Shown here: piece after piece, positions 11,440 through 22,455 of the stretch
Layout of the letters: each line of letters opens with the position of its first letter
How positions within the stretch are numbered: the first letter of the stretch is position 1
Source of the DNA: Mactromeris polynyma
Taxonomy: Eukaryota; Mollusca; Bivalvia; Venerida; Mactridae
Length of the DNA: 64,000 nucleotides
Direction: 5' to 3'
Assembly: GCA_032209605.1 (NCBI GenBank)
Contig: JASFXZ010000001.1
Location: 16,324,256 to 16,388,255, forward strand
Notes under the pieces: generated by a model
Databases searched by the model: none
Told to the model about the DNA's origin: nothing
The model's input: only the letters and a program-made list of their open reading frames with translations
Made by a program: the position numbers and the translations under genes

Positions 11440-12245
11440 CTTCTCCTCTTTGTAATTATTGGTAAGCTTTCCATAAAGTTTTGTTGAATTCCTGTCAAAA
11501 GTTTCTGAGAATTAGCCCGAACAAGAATGGTACCAAATATGTACTATGTTGCATAATCAAAGGGCCATAACTCGGTGAAAAAAGTCTGACCAAAACCATG
11601 TGAAAATATGAGCATCTCCTCTTAATAGTGAATCTTCCAATTAAGTTCTGTTGAATTCCAGTCAGTAGTTTCTGAGAAGTAGTCCGGACAAGAATGGTAC
11701 CATATATACTATATGTGGCATAATCAAAGGGCCATAACTCCATGAAAAGTAGTCCAACCAAAACCGTGTGATAATATGCGCATCTCCTCTTGGTAATGAA
11801 GCTTCCCATGAAGTTTTGTTGAATTCCAGCCTGTAGTTTCTGAGAAGTAGTCCGGACAAGAATGGTACCATATATACTATATGTGGCATAATCAAAGGGC
11901 CATAACTCCGTGGAAAAAAGTCCAACCAAAACCGTGTGATAATATGCGCATCTCCTCTTGGTAGTGAAGCTTCCCATGAAGTTTTGTTGAATTCCAGCCA
12001 GTAGTTTCTGAGAAGTAGTCCGGACAAGAATGGTACCATATATACTATATGTGGCATAATCAAAGGGCCATAACACCGTGAAAAAAATCCAACCAAAACC
12101 GTGTGATAATGTGCGCATCTCCTCTTGGTAGTGAAGCTTCACATGAAGTTTTGTTGAATTCCAGTCAGTGGTTTCTGAGAAGTAGACCGGACAAGAAAAG
12201 TGGGACGGACGGACGAAGCGGCGAATATATGCCCCCCCCCTTCCC
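11440..12245. repeat. 168-bp tandem repeat with GGACGGACG tail
   Basis: Four and a half units. The phrase AGTCCGGACAAGAATGGTAC recurs at 11681, 11849 and 12017, with variants at 11514 and 12184, giving a spacing of 167-168 bp. Each unit carries ATCAAAGGGCCATAACTC. The right end has GGACGGACGGACG and a long C run (12232-12245). Since 168 is divisible by three, a 335-codon minus-strand frame (11495-12502) crosses it, and I reject that as a gene. It is likely an expanded internal unit of a dispersed molluscan repeat. Confidence 0.9.
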
Positions 12246-12486
12246 CCTTCAGGAACGGGGAGCATAATTAACATAGCCAGCTTTCGAGTATCGGACTGCA
12301 ATAAATTTAAGCAGTATTTTGAAATCGTCCAAAAGTCAAATAACTTCATTTTGTTTATTTTGGTGAACTGACAGCGCGTAACAATTTGTCCATGTATAGA
12401 AAACAAGTGGATTTCGTGAAATAATGCCTGTATTATAGTCACACTCTCGCGACGTGTGTAGGTGAAACAAGACATTAAGAACAAGA

Positions 12487-12760
12487 CATATCTTGAAAAC
12501 AAGATGGTCGGCGCAATTTGAAGGTTAAGATTTGTTGTGCAACATAAAAAATGCCGAGATGTTACGATTGCTGGTCACTCCAGATCCAAAATGGATTTCG
12601 GTAAATTCACCGAAATTCAGTGGATTTCGGTAAGGTAACGTACCCTTATCGAAAGGGTTAACCAATCCGCGTCAGGTTACAAACGTTGTTCTGTTGAAGA
12701 CAAGTTGCCTTGGTGATTAAAGTGAGATTTGATTGGTTAACACAACACTGATATGCAAAT
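12487..12760 (+). repeat. Dispersed repeat family A, copy 2
   Basis: Closely similar to 1878-2141, from ATCTTGAAAACAAGATGGTC to ACACAACACTGATATGCAAA, with scattered substitutions and small indels. Confidence 0.85.
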
Positions 12761-13115
12761 AGCAAAACTTGTTAGTACGTCTGCACCGAAAAAAATATTA
12801 AGAAAACATTAATGAGGAATATGTCTATTATCGATACAAACTCTATGTTATGAACTTATGAATTACATACTGGTATTGTTCTTGATTTGTATCATATTGA
12901 CATGGCAGATTAATCACAGTGTGAAAAATCATGTTGGAGCGATTTACTGCTATTTTTGTGCTCTTTCGATAGGAAATTCCAGTTGCGACTAGCTAATTAA
13001 GTCTCTCAACAATTATAGGGATAGCAAAAGATGACATGGAATGATTTGACCCTGTTGCCTATGACTTTTAAGGAACTAATATCGGATATATCCAGGTGTA
13101 ACTTATTTGTTTATA

Positions 13116-13999
13116 CACTGAACCAAAAATGAAACTTTCGTAAAGTAGATCTGAAAAAATTGTTAATTGTGACATGTATATAAACATGTACATGCAGTAG
13201 TGTGTATTGACCTTGTGCAATGCAAAGTCGTTCAGGTAATCACCTAATGTAAAACAAAATCAGCTTATGCGATCAAAAAGGTATTACCAAGTGCACACAC
13301 TGGATCGGGCATGTCCAGTCAACATGTAGCAAACACTTTCTTTTCAATATATTGCACAAGACGACTTCAATCAGAAAATAATCAAAAAAAATTAAAATTA
13401 AAGTTTTGACAGCTGCAATTCAATGTCGCGGATTCCAAATAAATCACGAAGAAGAGCCATTGGGATGCTGAAGACAGCAATTCTTAGATGGCAGTACAAG
13501 TTGGGTCATCTGTACAGGCAGTTAGGTGTCTCTGACGGCGATTCGCGCAGACCGGAAAAACGATGATTTGCCACGGATTGGTAGACCACGTGTAACTACG
13601 CCAGATCAAGACTGCGATTTCTTTAACCAGCATTAACAAATTGGGTTTCTCACTGCAACGGTTACAGCTTGGTGAACACCCGGATTTCCGCATAAACCGC
13701 ACGTTATCGTTTAGGTTTGTACGGACGTTGTCCCTATGTTGGATCTGTTTGACGGCCCGTCATCGCCGTGACAGACTTCCAAAGGACCGAAAGACACATC
13801 AATTGGACAAGGCAGAACTCGCGAAGGATTCCGACGAATTGTATTATAAAGGGGTGATGGCCGACTGAGAGACTACTTTTCCCGGATTTAATGTTTTTAA
13901 TGAATTGATAATGAAAAAATACAAACACATTTCAAAACGACCACTCTAAAAAGTAACGAAAGATACCCAGTTTAGCGAAAGTTTCTTTTTTGGTTCAGT
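13116..13999 (+). mobile_element. Tc1/mariner element with 24-bp inverted ends
   Basis: The left end CACTGAACCAAAAATGAAAC (13116) is matched by the inverse of CGAAAGTTTCTTTTTTGGTT, ending CAGT at 13999, with one mismatch over about 24 bp. The left end is preceded by TA (13114-13115), and TA-rich sequence follows the right end, as expected for a Tc1/mariner target site. At 884 bp it is shorter than an intact element and holds only N-terminal transposase sequence. Confidence 0.85.
13423..13868 (+). pseudogene. Tc1-type transposase, decayed N-terminal half
   Basis: Several frames together resemble the N-terminal half of Tc1 transposase. One stretch near 13555 reads DDLPRIGRPRVTTPDQD, the GRPR linker typical of the bipartite DNA-binding domain. 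Further on, pieces corresponding to NPRISAxTxxxR and LTARHRRDRL follow in other frames. The catalytic domain is missing and frameshifts separate the pieces, so no product is expected. Confidence 0.8.
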
Positions 14000-14002
14000 A
14001 TA

Positions 14003-14490
14003 TATATAGTTCACTTGCTAATTCGACTCGTGTGTTTCAATATCCCACGAAATCCATGAACATTCTTGAACTAAAAACACTAGGATCGAGCGGTATGTAA
14101 CGATTACAAAGGTTGCTAAATGCCATTCATCGAAAATAGTACTTCACAACGTTTCTAAGTACACATTATAAACCAGAAGGCGGGTAAGACACCAACCCTG
14201 CGTTCAGATACGGCTTACAGTGGCGAACGTTTTGTTTTGTATCCCTGGCCCACCGTATCACACTGCCTACCAATAGGGATACAAATTGAAAAACGTTACG
14301 AAACGTTACGAAACGATAGCCTCAAATACCTTTAAATTTACATATGCATAATTATGCAAAAAGCGATGCCACCTTCTTTTAGTTCTTGAAAGTCAGTGTC
14401 GCAAAATAAACACCCATTTTTCATCACCTTGGGGTAAAATATGGAAAGCACTTCAATTTATCGATTTCCTGACCTTCATATTTCTTTCTG
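14003..14490. other. Gene-free intronic stretch
   Basis: Nothing was recognised. ACGTTACGAAACGTTACGAA-type short direct repeats occur near 14292. Confidence 0.5.
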
Positions 14491-14496
14491 TTTCAG

Positions 14497-15717
14497 AGAC
14501 AAGATTTCATTATCGCAAAATGAAAGTAATAACACATGAATCCAAGGTCACACAACGCAGGATATTAACGACTGCCACAACAACAATATCGTCATCGTCA
14601 TAATTATTTTCCTAATCAGTTTGACAAACCGGGCCGGAATACAACGTAAGCAAGGGTGGTGTCAGAAGGATGCCAAATATTTACAGAGGTTATTCAACTG
14701 TTCAGACAAACAGAATAGAACATATACGGAAAACATGCAACACTAGAATACTATTGAGAAAAAATGAATACAGTTGTAAAAACTCAACCACATTCTACCA
14801 CAGTAAAGCATATCAATTTGCTAATTGCGAAGTTCCAAAATCGGGATCTACATTTTTGACACAAGCATTTGTTGTTCTGGCTGAAGGGTCCGGGAAAGTA
14901 GACAGTACGTTTAAAAAGAAAAGGGTCACTGTTCATGGTAGTATAAAGACATTCCAAGTATCTTTCGCGAAAGCTGCAGATTTACAAGTCGTCATCCATT
15001 TAGTCGGCTGTATTCGGCATTTCTCGATAAAGTATTTCTTATGCTTATACCAGGTCTAAGTTCTGCAGTACGCACATCATGGAAACAAATGCCGCAAGTG
15101 AAACGTTCGCGCGCATTGGCACTAGATACTTCTTTCCAAGACTTTAATTGTCAATATAACACATGTCCGTTCTTATAAAACTTTAGATCGTCACTGGGCC
15201 CCTATAGTATCACTGTGTCGACCATGTGATGTTAACACAATTCATCTAGTGAAGCAGGAAAGCTTTGCAACATACATTATATCTATATTAAATGATCTTG
15301 GTGTTGAGGAGGATAAATTTAACGTGATTGTTTCTGCTTTACACGAACATATATTAGACTATGCGGTCCCTGTGAATAATCGAGACGGCTTTTATCAAAA
15401 CAAAGAAGTCCCGTAAATGTATAAGTGAGGAAACATTAGTTGACAGACTTTGGAAATCTTTCCAGATTCAAGGTTTGCCAGCATCAAAGTTTCCAACCAA
15501 TTACGAATATGAAGATATTAAATACGTCTCTGAAGTTTTTATCGAAACTATCAACGAAAATAAGATGGCATCGAGCAAATCTAAACAACAACGGCATATA
15601 ACTCTAGTGAACGCCTACAGAGTCGTGGATGTAGCAGTTATAGAGACAATTAGAGACATATATCAAGTGGATATTGCAATGTTTAATTATAGTGGCTATC
15701 CTCCTGATACATACTAA
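14497..15717 (+). pseudogene. Duplicated, decayed catalytic exon of the carbohydrate sulfotransferase
   Basis: It starts right after an acceptor (CTGTTTCAG, ending 14496), in the same phase as the catalytic exon at 22456. The first frame gives a Thr/Ser-rich stem (TTATTTISSSS) and then a stop. Later pieces in several frames match the intact copy in order: an ANCEVPKSGSTFLTQAF segment (5' PAPS-binding motif, about 14825), a SRLYSAFLDK piece (about 15002), DRHWAPIVSLCRPCDVNTIH (about 15186) and a C-terminal stretch ending near 15717. The RDPY part of the 3' PAPS-binding motif is deleted, and frameshifts and stops are scattered throughout. It is therefore a pseudo-exon from a tandem duplication and is older than the active-looking copy. 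It lies inside the long intron and would be skipped. Confidence 0.85.
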
Positions 15718-16049
15718 ATATCATCAATAATGATCAGTCACTATAAAATAATTAACAGTCAACTATGCATGATAATATTACACTGCTTGGAAATAGAAAG
15801 TCTTCGCATAACGTCAACATGACTGCGTCCAAACATCGTCAATTCTTTAAATATTATCCTCAAGTTTGTTTAAAATTGTGCGTTTGGGGGGGGGTATTTA
15901 TTTGATATTTTCTGGTTATTTCGCATTCTGAATAGTTACTGGGAGCAAGGTTCCTTCGTGCTGGAGTATGCACTGTGTGTCTCTTGCTCATGGTTAAGTG
16001 CTTTTAATGATTAGTTACTGCCTACTTGGGCACTTTATGTGTATATGTT

Positions 16050-16500
16050 TGAAATTAATGACCAAAGAGCGATTTAGTGTGAGGTTAACTAGCTGTTAAA
16101 TCGATTTAAACCCCCAGTATTTTAACTGACAGTTATTGTTTCTATTTGTGTTTTAAATGTATGTTAAATTTCCCTTCCACTGTGCGGTTCTTACACTTTA
16201 TGTGGTATTCATGTTGGTTTCTCCCCACTTTCGACCTGGTGTTGCCAGCTTTTTGGGTTGTCCTGTGGTGTCTTCCGACATTACCCCCCCCCCCCCCTGT
16301 TTGTCCTCTTCGATTGTCATTGTTATCCTTTCTGGTCGGCCAGGCCATTTCTTGCGCCTCTGTTCCTTGCGTAGGTGCCCTTGAGCCTCCTCAAATGCCG
16401 TATGTGTTATGGATTTGTTGTCCCGGAGGTGTGTGTGAAAGGGCACTGTCGTAATTATGTGGTGTCCCTGTAGCAACTTATTATCTCTCTTTTATATATG
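16050..16500 (+). repeat. Dispersed repeat family B, copy 1
   Basis: Runs from a segment with TAGCTGTTAAATCGATTTAA (about 16090) through a C run (16285-16299), CTGTTTGTCCTCTTCGATTG, and CATTTCTTGCGCCTCTGTTC to AACTTATTATCTCTCTTTT. The same order of blocks is seen at 47880-48200 (partial) and inverted at 59570-60230. The frames across it are not conserved between copies, so it is non-coding repeat DNA. Confidence 0.8.
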
Positions 16501-16504
16501 ATTT

Positions 16505-16875
16505 TATATTATTATTTTGATATCATTCTGAAGTTTGGCGAATTTTGTGGAATTGTTACGGTGTCATTCTCATTTTGTGTCTATTTTGCTTTTTTTTTTA
16601 GTATTTGAGGTAGTATTTTTTAATTTTGGTAAGTTTTATGGAGGTTTGTGTAACAGTCTTTATTTTGGATATTTTTACATATTTTTGTATCAATCTTAAT
16701 TCTGTGTATATTTGTTTTGGATGTTTTTCTTCGGCGTAACTATATAACATTGATTTTGACCTACATTTTAGAGCTATCAAATGTTGTATAAGAAGCGCAA
16801 TTCTTAAAAATGCAACACATTAGTAAATTTACTTGGTTCATATTCTAAGCGGAGGGGCACCAAATGGTAAAATCG
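16505..16875. other. Gene-free stretch
   Basis: T-rich with no recognised feature. Confidence 0.5.
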
Positions 16876-16877
16876 GT

Positions 16878-17010
16878 AAATGACGTCATTACAAGAAAAC
16901 GCAATATGTGAGGTCACTATTTGCAAGCAGGAAACAATGTTTACTCCATATGGTCACTTCGTTTTCATATGGGGCAAATACTGCTGTCAGTACATGGTGA
17001 CGTCACATGT
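16878..17010. repeat. Paired repeat with TGACGTCA boundaries, copy 1
   Basis: TGACGTCATT, then TCACTATTTGCAAGCAGGAA, ATATGGTCAC and a closing GGTGACGTCAC. A diverged copy is at 19531-19672 in the same orientation. TGACGTCA matches the CRE/ATF consensus, but here the sites are part of a repeat. Confidence 0.7.
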
Positions 17011-17014
17011 GACG

Positions 17015-17690
17015 TTAACTGGAAATGACGTCACTTAAATAATATGTTAGAAATGGTACAGCGACGCTCATAAACATATATAGAATGATTTGCTTTATGT
17101 TACAGACTTTTAATGGATGCGTGTTAGCGACCTTTATAAATACACGTATACATAAAACACATTTATACAATAGTTTTTCTGTTACGTATTGTTAAATTTC
17201 AGCAATAATTATTGACATAATAATTTGCATCAGATGTAGTACAAACATGAATAAAATATATATCGCAATACTTCAGCATTGCATCGCAATATGTACCACG
17301 ATATATCGCAATACTTCAGCATCGCATCACAATATGTTCCTCGATATATGCCCCTGAAAGAGCAGCAACTGAGTCACTTCTGTGAAACACCATTACAGTG
17401 AAATACTTTAGCGATCAGAGTGTCTTGGCAATGGGATTTTAAAATTATTCAAATTGTAGCGTGAATATGTTAAACAGTATCGAAAAAAGTTTGACTGATT
17501 TCGCGTTTGTTTAGACATTGCACGAGCGAAAAATCTGCAAAAACACATATATGGGTGTTACGCAATATTGACCGATTTAAAGCGACGGGTCATATAGAAA
17601 ATAGGTTAGTGACGTGGAAAGTTTAACTGGCAAGGCGAAGGAATTTATCGGGTGAGCAACAATTTAGTAAGAGCCAAAATATAATCATTA
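17015..17690. other. Gene-free stretch with a short tandem duplication
   Basis: At 17258-17345 a roughly 40-bp unit containing ATATCGCAATACTTCAGCAT is repeated twice. Nothing else was recognised. Confidence 0.5.
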
Positions 17691-17696
17691 CGTAAT

Positions 17697-17806
17697 AGTT
17701 AGTAGATTTTAAGTTAAATCTTATTGATTAAGAAGGGGCGGAGCGAGTGTAGCGAGCGAGCCCTCTTCTTAACCAATAAGATTTTACTTAATATCTACTA
17801 ACTGAC
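17697..17806. repeat. Foldback palindrome adjoining MITE C
   Basis: The left arm from GTTAGTAGATTTTAAGTTAA (17699) and the inverse arm ending TTAATATCTACTAAC (17802) flank a short GC-rich loop GGGCGGAGCGAGTGTAGCGA. The arms are about 37 bp and nearly complementary. A single arm occurs again beside the second MITE copy at 20041-20085. Confidence 0.8.
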
Positions 17807-18002
17807 TTAGAATGTAACCTACATTTTGATTGGCCGATACGCATGCAAATTTCATGGAACATGTGTGTTACGCTCACACAGATTCGCAGTAGGCGGAGCT
17901 AAAAAAGCCCGCGAAAAGTCTAAATTCTTAATGAATAAGCGTAGTACTTAACGGGAGCCGTTCTGTCATTTCATTGGCTGAAAATGTAGGTTGTATTCTA
18001 AA
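17807..18002 (+). mobile_element. MITE family C, copy 1
   Basis: A 196-bp segment with inverted ends: TTAGAATGTAACCTACATTT at the left, and the inverse of AAAATGTAGGTTGTATTCTA with the final A at the right. The interior includes CGCAGTAGGCGGAGCT and GCGGGCTTTTT-type sequence (inverse here). It has no coding capacity. A second copy is inverted at 19815-20040. Confidence 0.85.
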
Positions 18003-18004
18003 AT

Positions 18005-19520
18005 TAGTTCATGTGCAATTTTCCACGGATTGTTTACACAATGACGAGAATGTCAAGTGCCGCAGAACATGTGAACACAGAAATGATATTTACATTTATT
18101 TCATCAATATTTGGTCATTTAAAACTGCACTAGAAAACAAGGAATGCATCTTTACATGCAGTATATCAGTGTCATTTACTATTGCAAAGGGATTTTCAGC
18201 ACAAATGGATAAAACTGAACTGGGATTCTAAATCAAATATTGAGAAGATGGGTGGGGTACGTACTGCAATTGTTAATGATACGTTTTTTTCGTGAGAAAC
18301 TCGACCGCACGGTCATCCTTGATGAGTTCAAACGCAGACGGACTCAATTTTCCGACATGCTTTTGTTCGAATGGTGTAAACAGCTGACAGTTATTTGACT
18401 GCGTTGTTTACTATGTGTTCCAGTTATCACTTAAATTTGGGTCAAAATGCAAACCGAGTTTGTCTTATAACGGATAAGATAAAGCACTGTTTGAATGAAA
18501 ACAGAACACTTTTGGGGAAATGAACATTTTAGTGTATGCAGTATACAAAAGGGTGAATGTGTGATAGTATTCAATTGAAAAATCCATTGTTTAAGTAAGT
18601 CCGGAAACATGAGTACATCGCTATACTTAGTAAATATAGTAAAACTAGTCTGACTAGTCACGTGGTCATGTGACGTGAGATAAAAGTCATGTGACCAAGA
18701 GACCTGATAAAGCCACAAATATCAGGCACTCTATTATCGGGTCGAAATTACTGCAAGTGACAGGATAAATAAAAAATTGTATATATGTATGACAGCTGTC
18801 ACATGTAGTCATATATTCATGTCACATGTAAATGCATGTTTTCTTTGTATGTGTAATGTGTTACCAGCCTATAGAAATTATGTTCTGTTCAGACCTGAAA
18901 ACCATTCTACCTGCCAATTAAAATATGTCAGATGTTACGAACACGTAGCCGACAATTTCTGCATAGTGTATTGTTCACGTAAATTAGAAATGCATTAATA
19001 TCGAACTTTCTCTTTCTGCACTCGTACAAAATCGGATAAAAGTTCGTTTAAATGTATGGCTATAGAAACGTACGAGTCCGACGACGCGGACAAGTCTAAT
19101 TGCCGATTAGGATTAGCAACAGTTGGGTTGTACTTAGTCCAGGACAAGTATGTTCTGCTGTTATTCACGCTTACTTAAGTGTTAATTCTATTATACTATT
19201 AAATTAAATAAAAAATGTAATGGTCACTGCTTGTAATGGCATTTTCTTCCAAACAAATACACGGAAACATAAATTCACTATATTTGTGTTATTTTACTCT
19301 TGTACGCACTACAATCTTCTAAAATCACAAGGCCACGCATGATTGTACAAAAAATAGATGAGGTTTTACTGTATTACTGTATTAAGTACAAAGCTGACCA
19401 AAAACCCTCGTTCCGTGAATTCATTTAAATCTGCAAAAAAGACGAATTATGATTTGTAAAGATTGGATATTAAGTAAAATGTATAATGCCGATAATTGTC
19501 GAAGTTGTCCGATTAAATAT
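18005..19520. other. Gene-free stretch
   Basis: No gene was supported. 18650-18705 is dense in CACGTG/GTCACGTG and GTCATGTGAC-like short palindromes. Confidence 0.5.
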
Positions 19521-19530
19521 ATGGGAATTA

Positions 19531-19672
19531 GTGACGTCATTTCAACACAACGCGACATGTGATGTCACTATTTGCAAACAGGAACAATATTTACTACATA
19601 TGGTCACTACGTTTTCAGATTGCCATATTGGACAAATATTGCTTACTGTCAGTATATGGTGACGTCACGTTT
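19531..19672. repeat. Paired repeat with TGACGTCA boundaries, copy 2
   Basis: Diverged copy of 16878-17010: GTGACGTCATTTCAACACAA at the left, GGTGACGTCACG at the right, and the shared middle ACATATGGTCACTACGTTTT. Confidence 0.7.
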
Positions 19673-19814
19673 TAATATTGCCATATGGGGAGGAGTACAC
19701 CGACGCTAATACATCGTGTTATACGAACACTTCCTTGTTCTGCATACGGTCAAAGGTGTAAACCTTCATGCCTGCCACCGATATTACTCACCGTTATTCG
19801 TACGGTACTTTTCC

Positions 19815-20040
19815 TTAGAATGCAACCTACATTTTCAGCCAATGAAATGACAGAACGGCTCCCGTTAAGTACTACGCTTATTCATTAAGAATTTCGACTT
19901 TTCGCGGGCTTTTTAAGCTCCGCCTACTGCGAATCTGTGTGACCGTTATTATATTTGGAAATTTACTATTCTTGTCCGTTATAGCTTTTATTTGAAAGTT
20001 GCATGCGTATCGGCCAATCAAAATGTAGGTTACATTCTAA
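19815..20040 (-). mobile_element. MITE family C, copy 2 (inverted, 226 bp)
   Basis: Starts TTAGAATGCAACCTACATTT and ends AAAATGTAGGTTACATTCTA with the final A. Its sequence matches the reverse complement of 17807-18002, with about 30 extra internal bases (19945-20000). The two copies form a long inverted pair separated by 1.8 kb. Confidence 0.85.
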
Positions 20041-20089
20041 GTCAGTTAGTAGATATTAAGTAAAATCTTATTGGTTAAGACATTTCCTT

Positions 20090-20495
20090 GGATACACTGC
20101 TTTTTCAGTACAATGTTTATACTCATATAGGTTCATTATATTTTATTGTTACATGTAAAATTAACGCTATTTAGATTTGTAACAAAATGTTTTATTTACA
20201 TGTACATTGTACTAGAACTGTTAAAACTATATTCAATATATTCTGACCATTGACCATATATCGTACATGTTCAACTGTTGTAACTATGTATTAATATTGT
20301 ATGCTCATAGACTGTAAATTCTAATGTATTGAGAAATAAATTTAGTATGTATGAATAAATCAGAAATCAAAGCACTGTGAGTGCTGTTTGGAAAGGTTGC
20401 TTTGTATTAGTGGGATGAATGTTCGGCTATGGCTTTCATATAAACTCTAAAGTATTCAAACACATGAATCAAGTATTTCTAAAATTGTTATAGCA
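20090..20495. other. Gene-free stretch
   Basis: AT-rich with no recognised feature. Confidence 0.5.
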
Positions 20496-20497
20496 TA

Positions 20498-20678
20498 TAC
20501 AGTATAACCTCTCTTAAATACCACCTCAATAATAAGACCACCTCAAAATTAAGAACGCAATTTTTAAATCCATTTTGACTGTTCTGCTGTTCATTCAACC
20601 TTAATTCAAGACCACCTCGATATAAAGACCAGCGTTCAAGGGTCCCATCTGTGGTCGTGTTATTGAGGTTTTACTGTA
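20498..20678 (-). mobile_element. MITE family D copy (GGTCTTA-rich), 181 bp
   Basis: Inverted ends TACAGTATAACCTC and GAGGTTTTACTGTA enclose several AAGACCACCTCAA motifs. It is the reverse orientation of the clean copy at 22023-22200. Confidence 0.85.
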
Positions 20679-21084
20679 CTCTGTCTTTTGAAAGGTATCA
20701 TTGTTTTATTTTTGTGATCGGTGGAACAATAACTATGCAATAACGCATACTTTTATGTGGGGGTCAAATTATAACTTAATATATGTTTTACCTAGATATA
20801 CTGTTCGTCTTAATGAACAATGAGTTCAATAATTTTGTCTTACTTGTCGACACTAGTAACAGATGCATGACGGTAATGGTCATTTAATACTCTAAATATG
20901 TACCATTCCGTGACATGATTCAATTTGTTTAAGGAATAGTCTATGCAATTCGAATTTCATGTATCAATATAGCGAGTAGAACATGGCTTTTGATAGACAT
21001 TTTTACAAGGATAGTGAATTCAATCTAATTTTAGATGTACTCGTTATTTGTCTAAACGACATAAGGATCCATTGATAAATTGAC

Positions 21085-21225
21085 CTGATATTTGATTGAC
21101 CTCACTTAAAGACCACCTCAACATTAAGAACATTATTTGCAAGTCCATGTTCACTGTTTTACTCTTTATTCAACCTCACTATTAAGACCACCTCAATAAG
21201 AAGACCACTATCAAAGGTCCAAATG
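21085..21225 (-). mobile_element. MITE family D copy, ends degraded
   Basis: CCTCACTTAAAGACCACCTC through AAGACCACCTCAATAAGAAG and a tail close to ATCAAAGGTCC. It matches the interior of the family but lacks a clear TACAGT end on either side. Confidence 0.75.
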
Positions 21226-21439
21226 GTACGCAAAATACGCAGTTGCGTACGCATGGTTATAAAAAAATAAAAAATAAAACTTCCAAGAATGCAAAATCGA
21301 CGGTAAAGCATCTGTACGCACTTTATGATATAATCCTTAAGAACATGTGACTCTTTTGACTCTATTGCTTAGACAAATGCTAATACCCTCTAGATTGCTT
21401 GCGTACACTTTAAACCAGATCTGGCTACATCCCTGTCAA

Positions 21440-21490
21440 GGATGGTCTTATTAATAAAGACCACCTCAAAATTAAGAGCATTTTTATGTA
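21440..21490 (-). mobile_element. MITE family D fragment
   Basis: Only GGTCTTATTAATAAAGACCACCTCAAAATTAAG-type sequence remains (about 50 bp). This is a truncated piece or a partial deletion. Confidence 0.6.
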
Positions 21491-21589
21491 ACTCATGAAA
21501 AATGCCGCGACTCAATTTCTTTTTTCAGGTTCAGACTATTCGGTCTTTTAGCCATTACATCATAAACTAAAACAAAAACCCTACCCACC

Positions 21590-21850
21590 ATTTGCATATC
21601 AATGTTGTGTAAACCAATCAAATCTAACGTTAACCGCTAAAACCAACTTCTCTTCAACCAAACAACGTTTGTAACATTAACGCGGATTGGTTAACCTTTC
21701 GATAACCGTATCGAAAGCCACTGCATTTCGGTAAATTTACCAAAATCCATTTCGGATCTTGAGTGACAAGCATACGTTACATCTCGGCATTTTTTATGTT
21801 GCACAGCAAATCTTAACCTTCAAATTTCGCCATCATCTTTTTTAAGATAC
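21590..21850 (-). repeat. Dispersed repeat family A, copy 3 (inverted)
   Basis: Reverse-complement match to 1878-2141 and 12487-12760, from TTTGCATATCAATGTTGTGT to CGCCATCATCTTTTTTAAGA. Confidence 0.85.
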
Positions 21851-22022
21851 ATTTATTGTTAAAGAATGGCCTAACATTATTAAAAGAAATTAAAGCTAAA
21901 AACCACTATCCACTGCAACAGTGAGCGGCAGAATATTACAAATCCATCGTCGACGACGACATGTCTAATAGGCGTATTCCGCAACTGAGTTTTTAGTATA
22001 CAGCGTAAATAACTTTTATAAA

Positions 22023-22200
22023 TACAGTAAAACCTCAATAGTAAGACCACCTTTAGGGCCCTTGAAAATTGGTCTTCTTATTGAGGTGGTCTTAATATTA
22101 AAGTAAAAGAGCAAAAAAGTGAAAATGGACTTGAAAAATGTGGTCTTAATTTTGAGGTGGTCTTATTATTGAGTTGGTCTTTATGTGAAGTTTTACTGTA
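22023..22200 (+). mobile_element. MITE family D, clean copy, 178 bp
   Basis: TACAGTAAAACCTCAATAGT at the left and a close inverse ending GAAGTTTTACTGTA at the right. The interior has GGTCTTCTTATTGAGGTGGT and repeats of GGTCTTA. It is entirely non-coding, so it would need a transposase from elsewhere. Confidence 0.9.
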
Positions 22201-22455
22201 CATGTTTATGATTTACTAGAGCGAAGATTTTCATTGGCCAATATGCACAATATACTTCCTGCTGAGCTTGGACTTCAGCTTCGATAGTATAGCAGTATGT
22301 TTGTTTTACAACTCAACAGGCACTAATGCGGTGAACTCAAGCGACCGCACCTGGATAGTTACGTTTTGTAGGCTGTAAAACCGGACTACAGTTCATTCAG
22401 TCCTTCTTTTAAATTGTTCGTATTCAAATACAGATAAGGTCATTATATATTTCAG

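Noticed and set aside
11495..12502. 335-codon minus frame
   Set aside because: Four fifths of it is the 168-bp repeat, which is 56 codons long. The peptide simply repeats and a second frame is also open.
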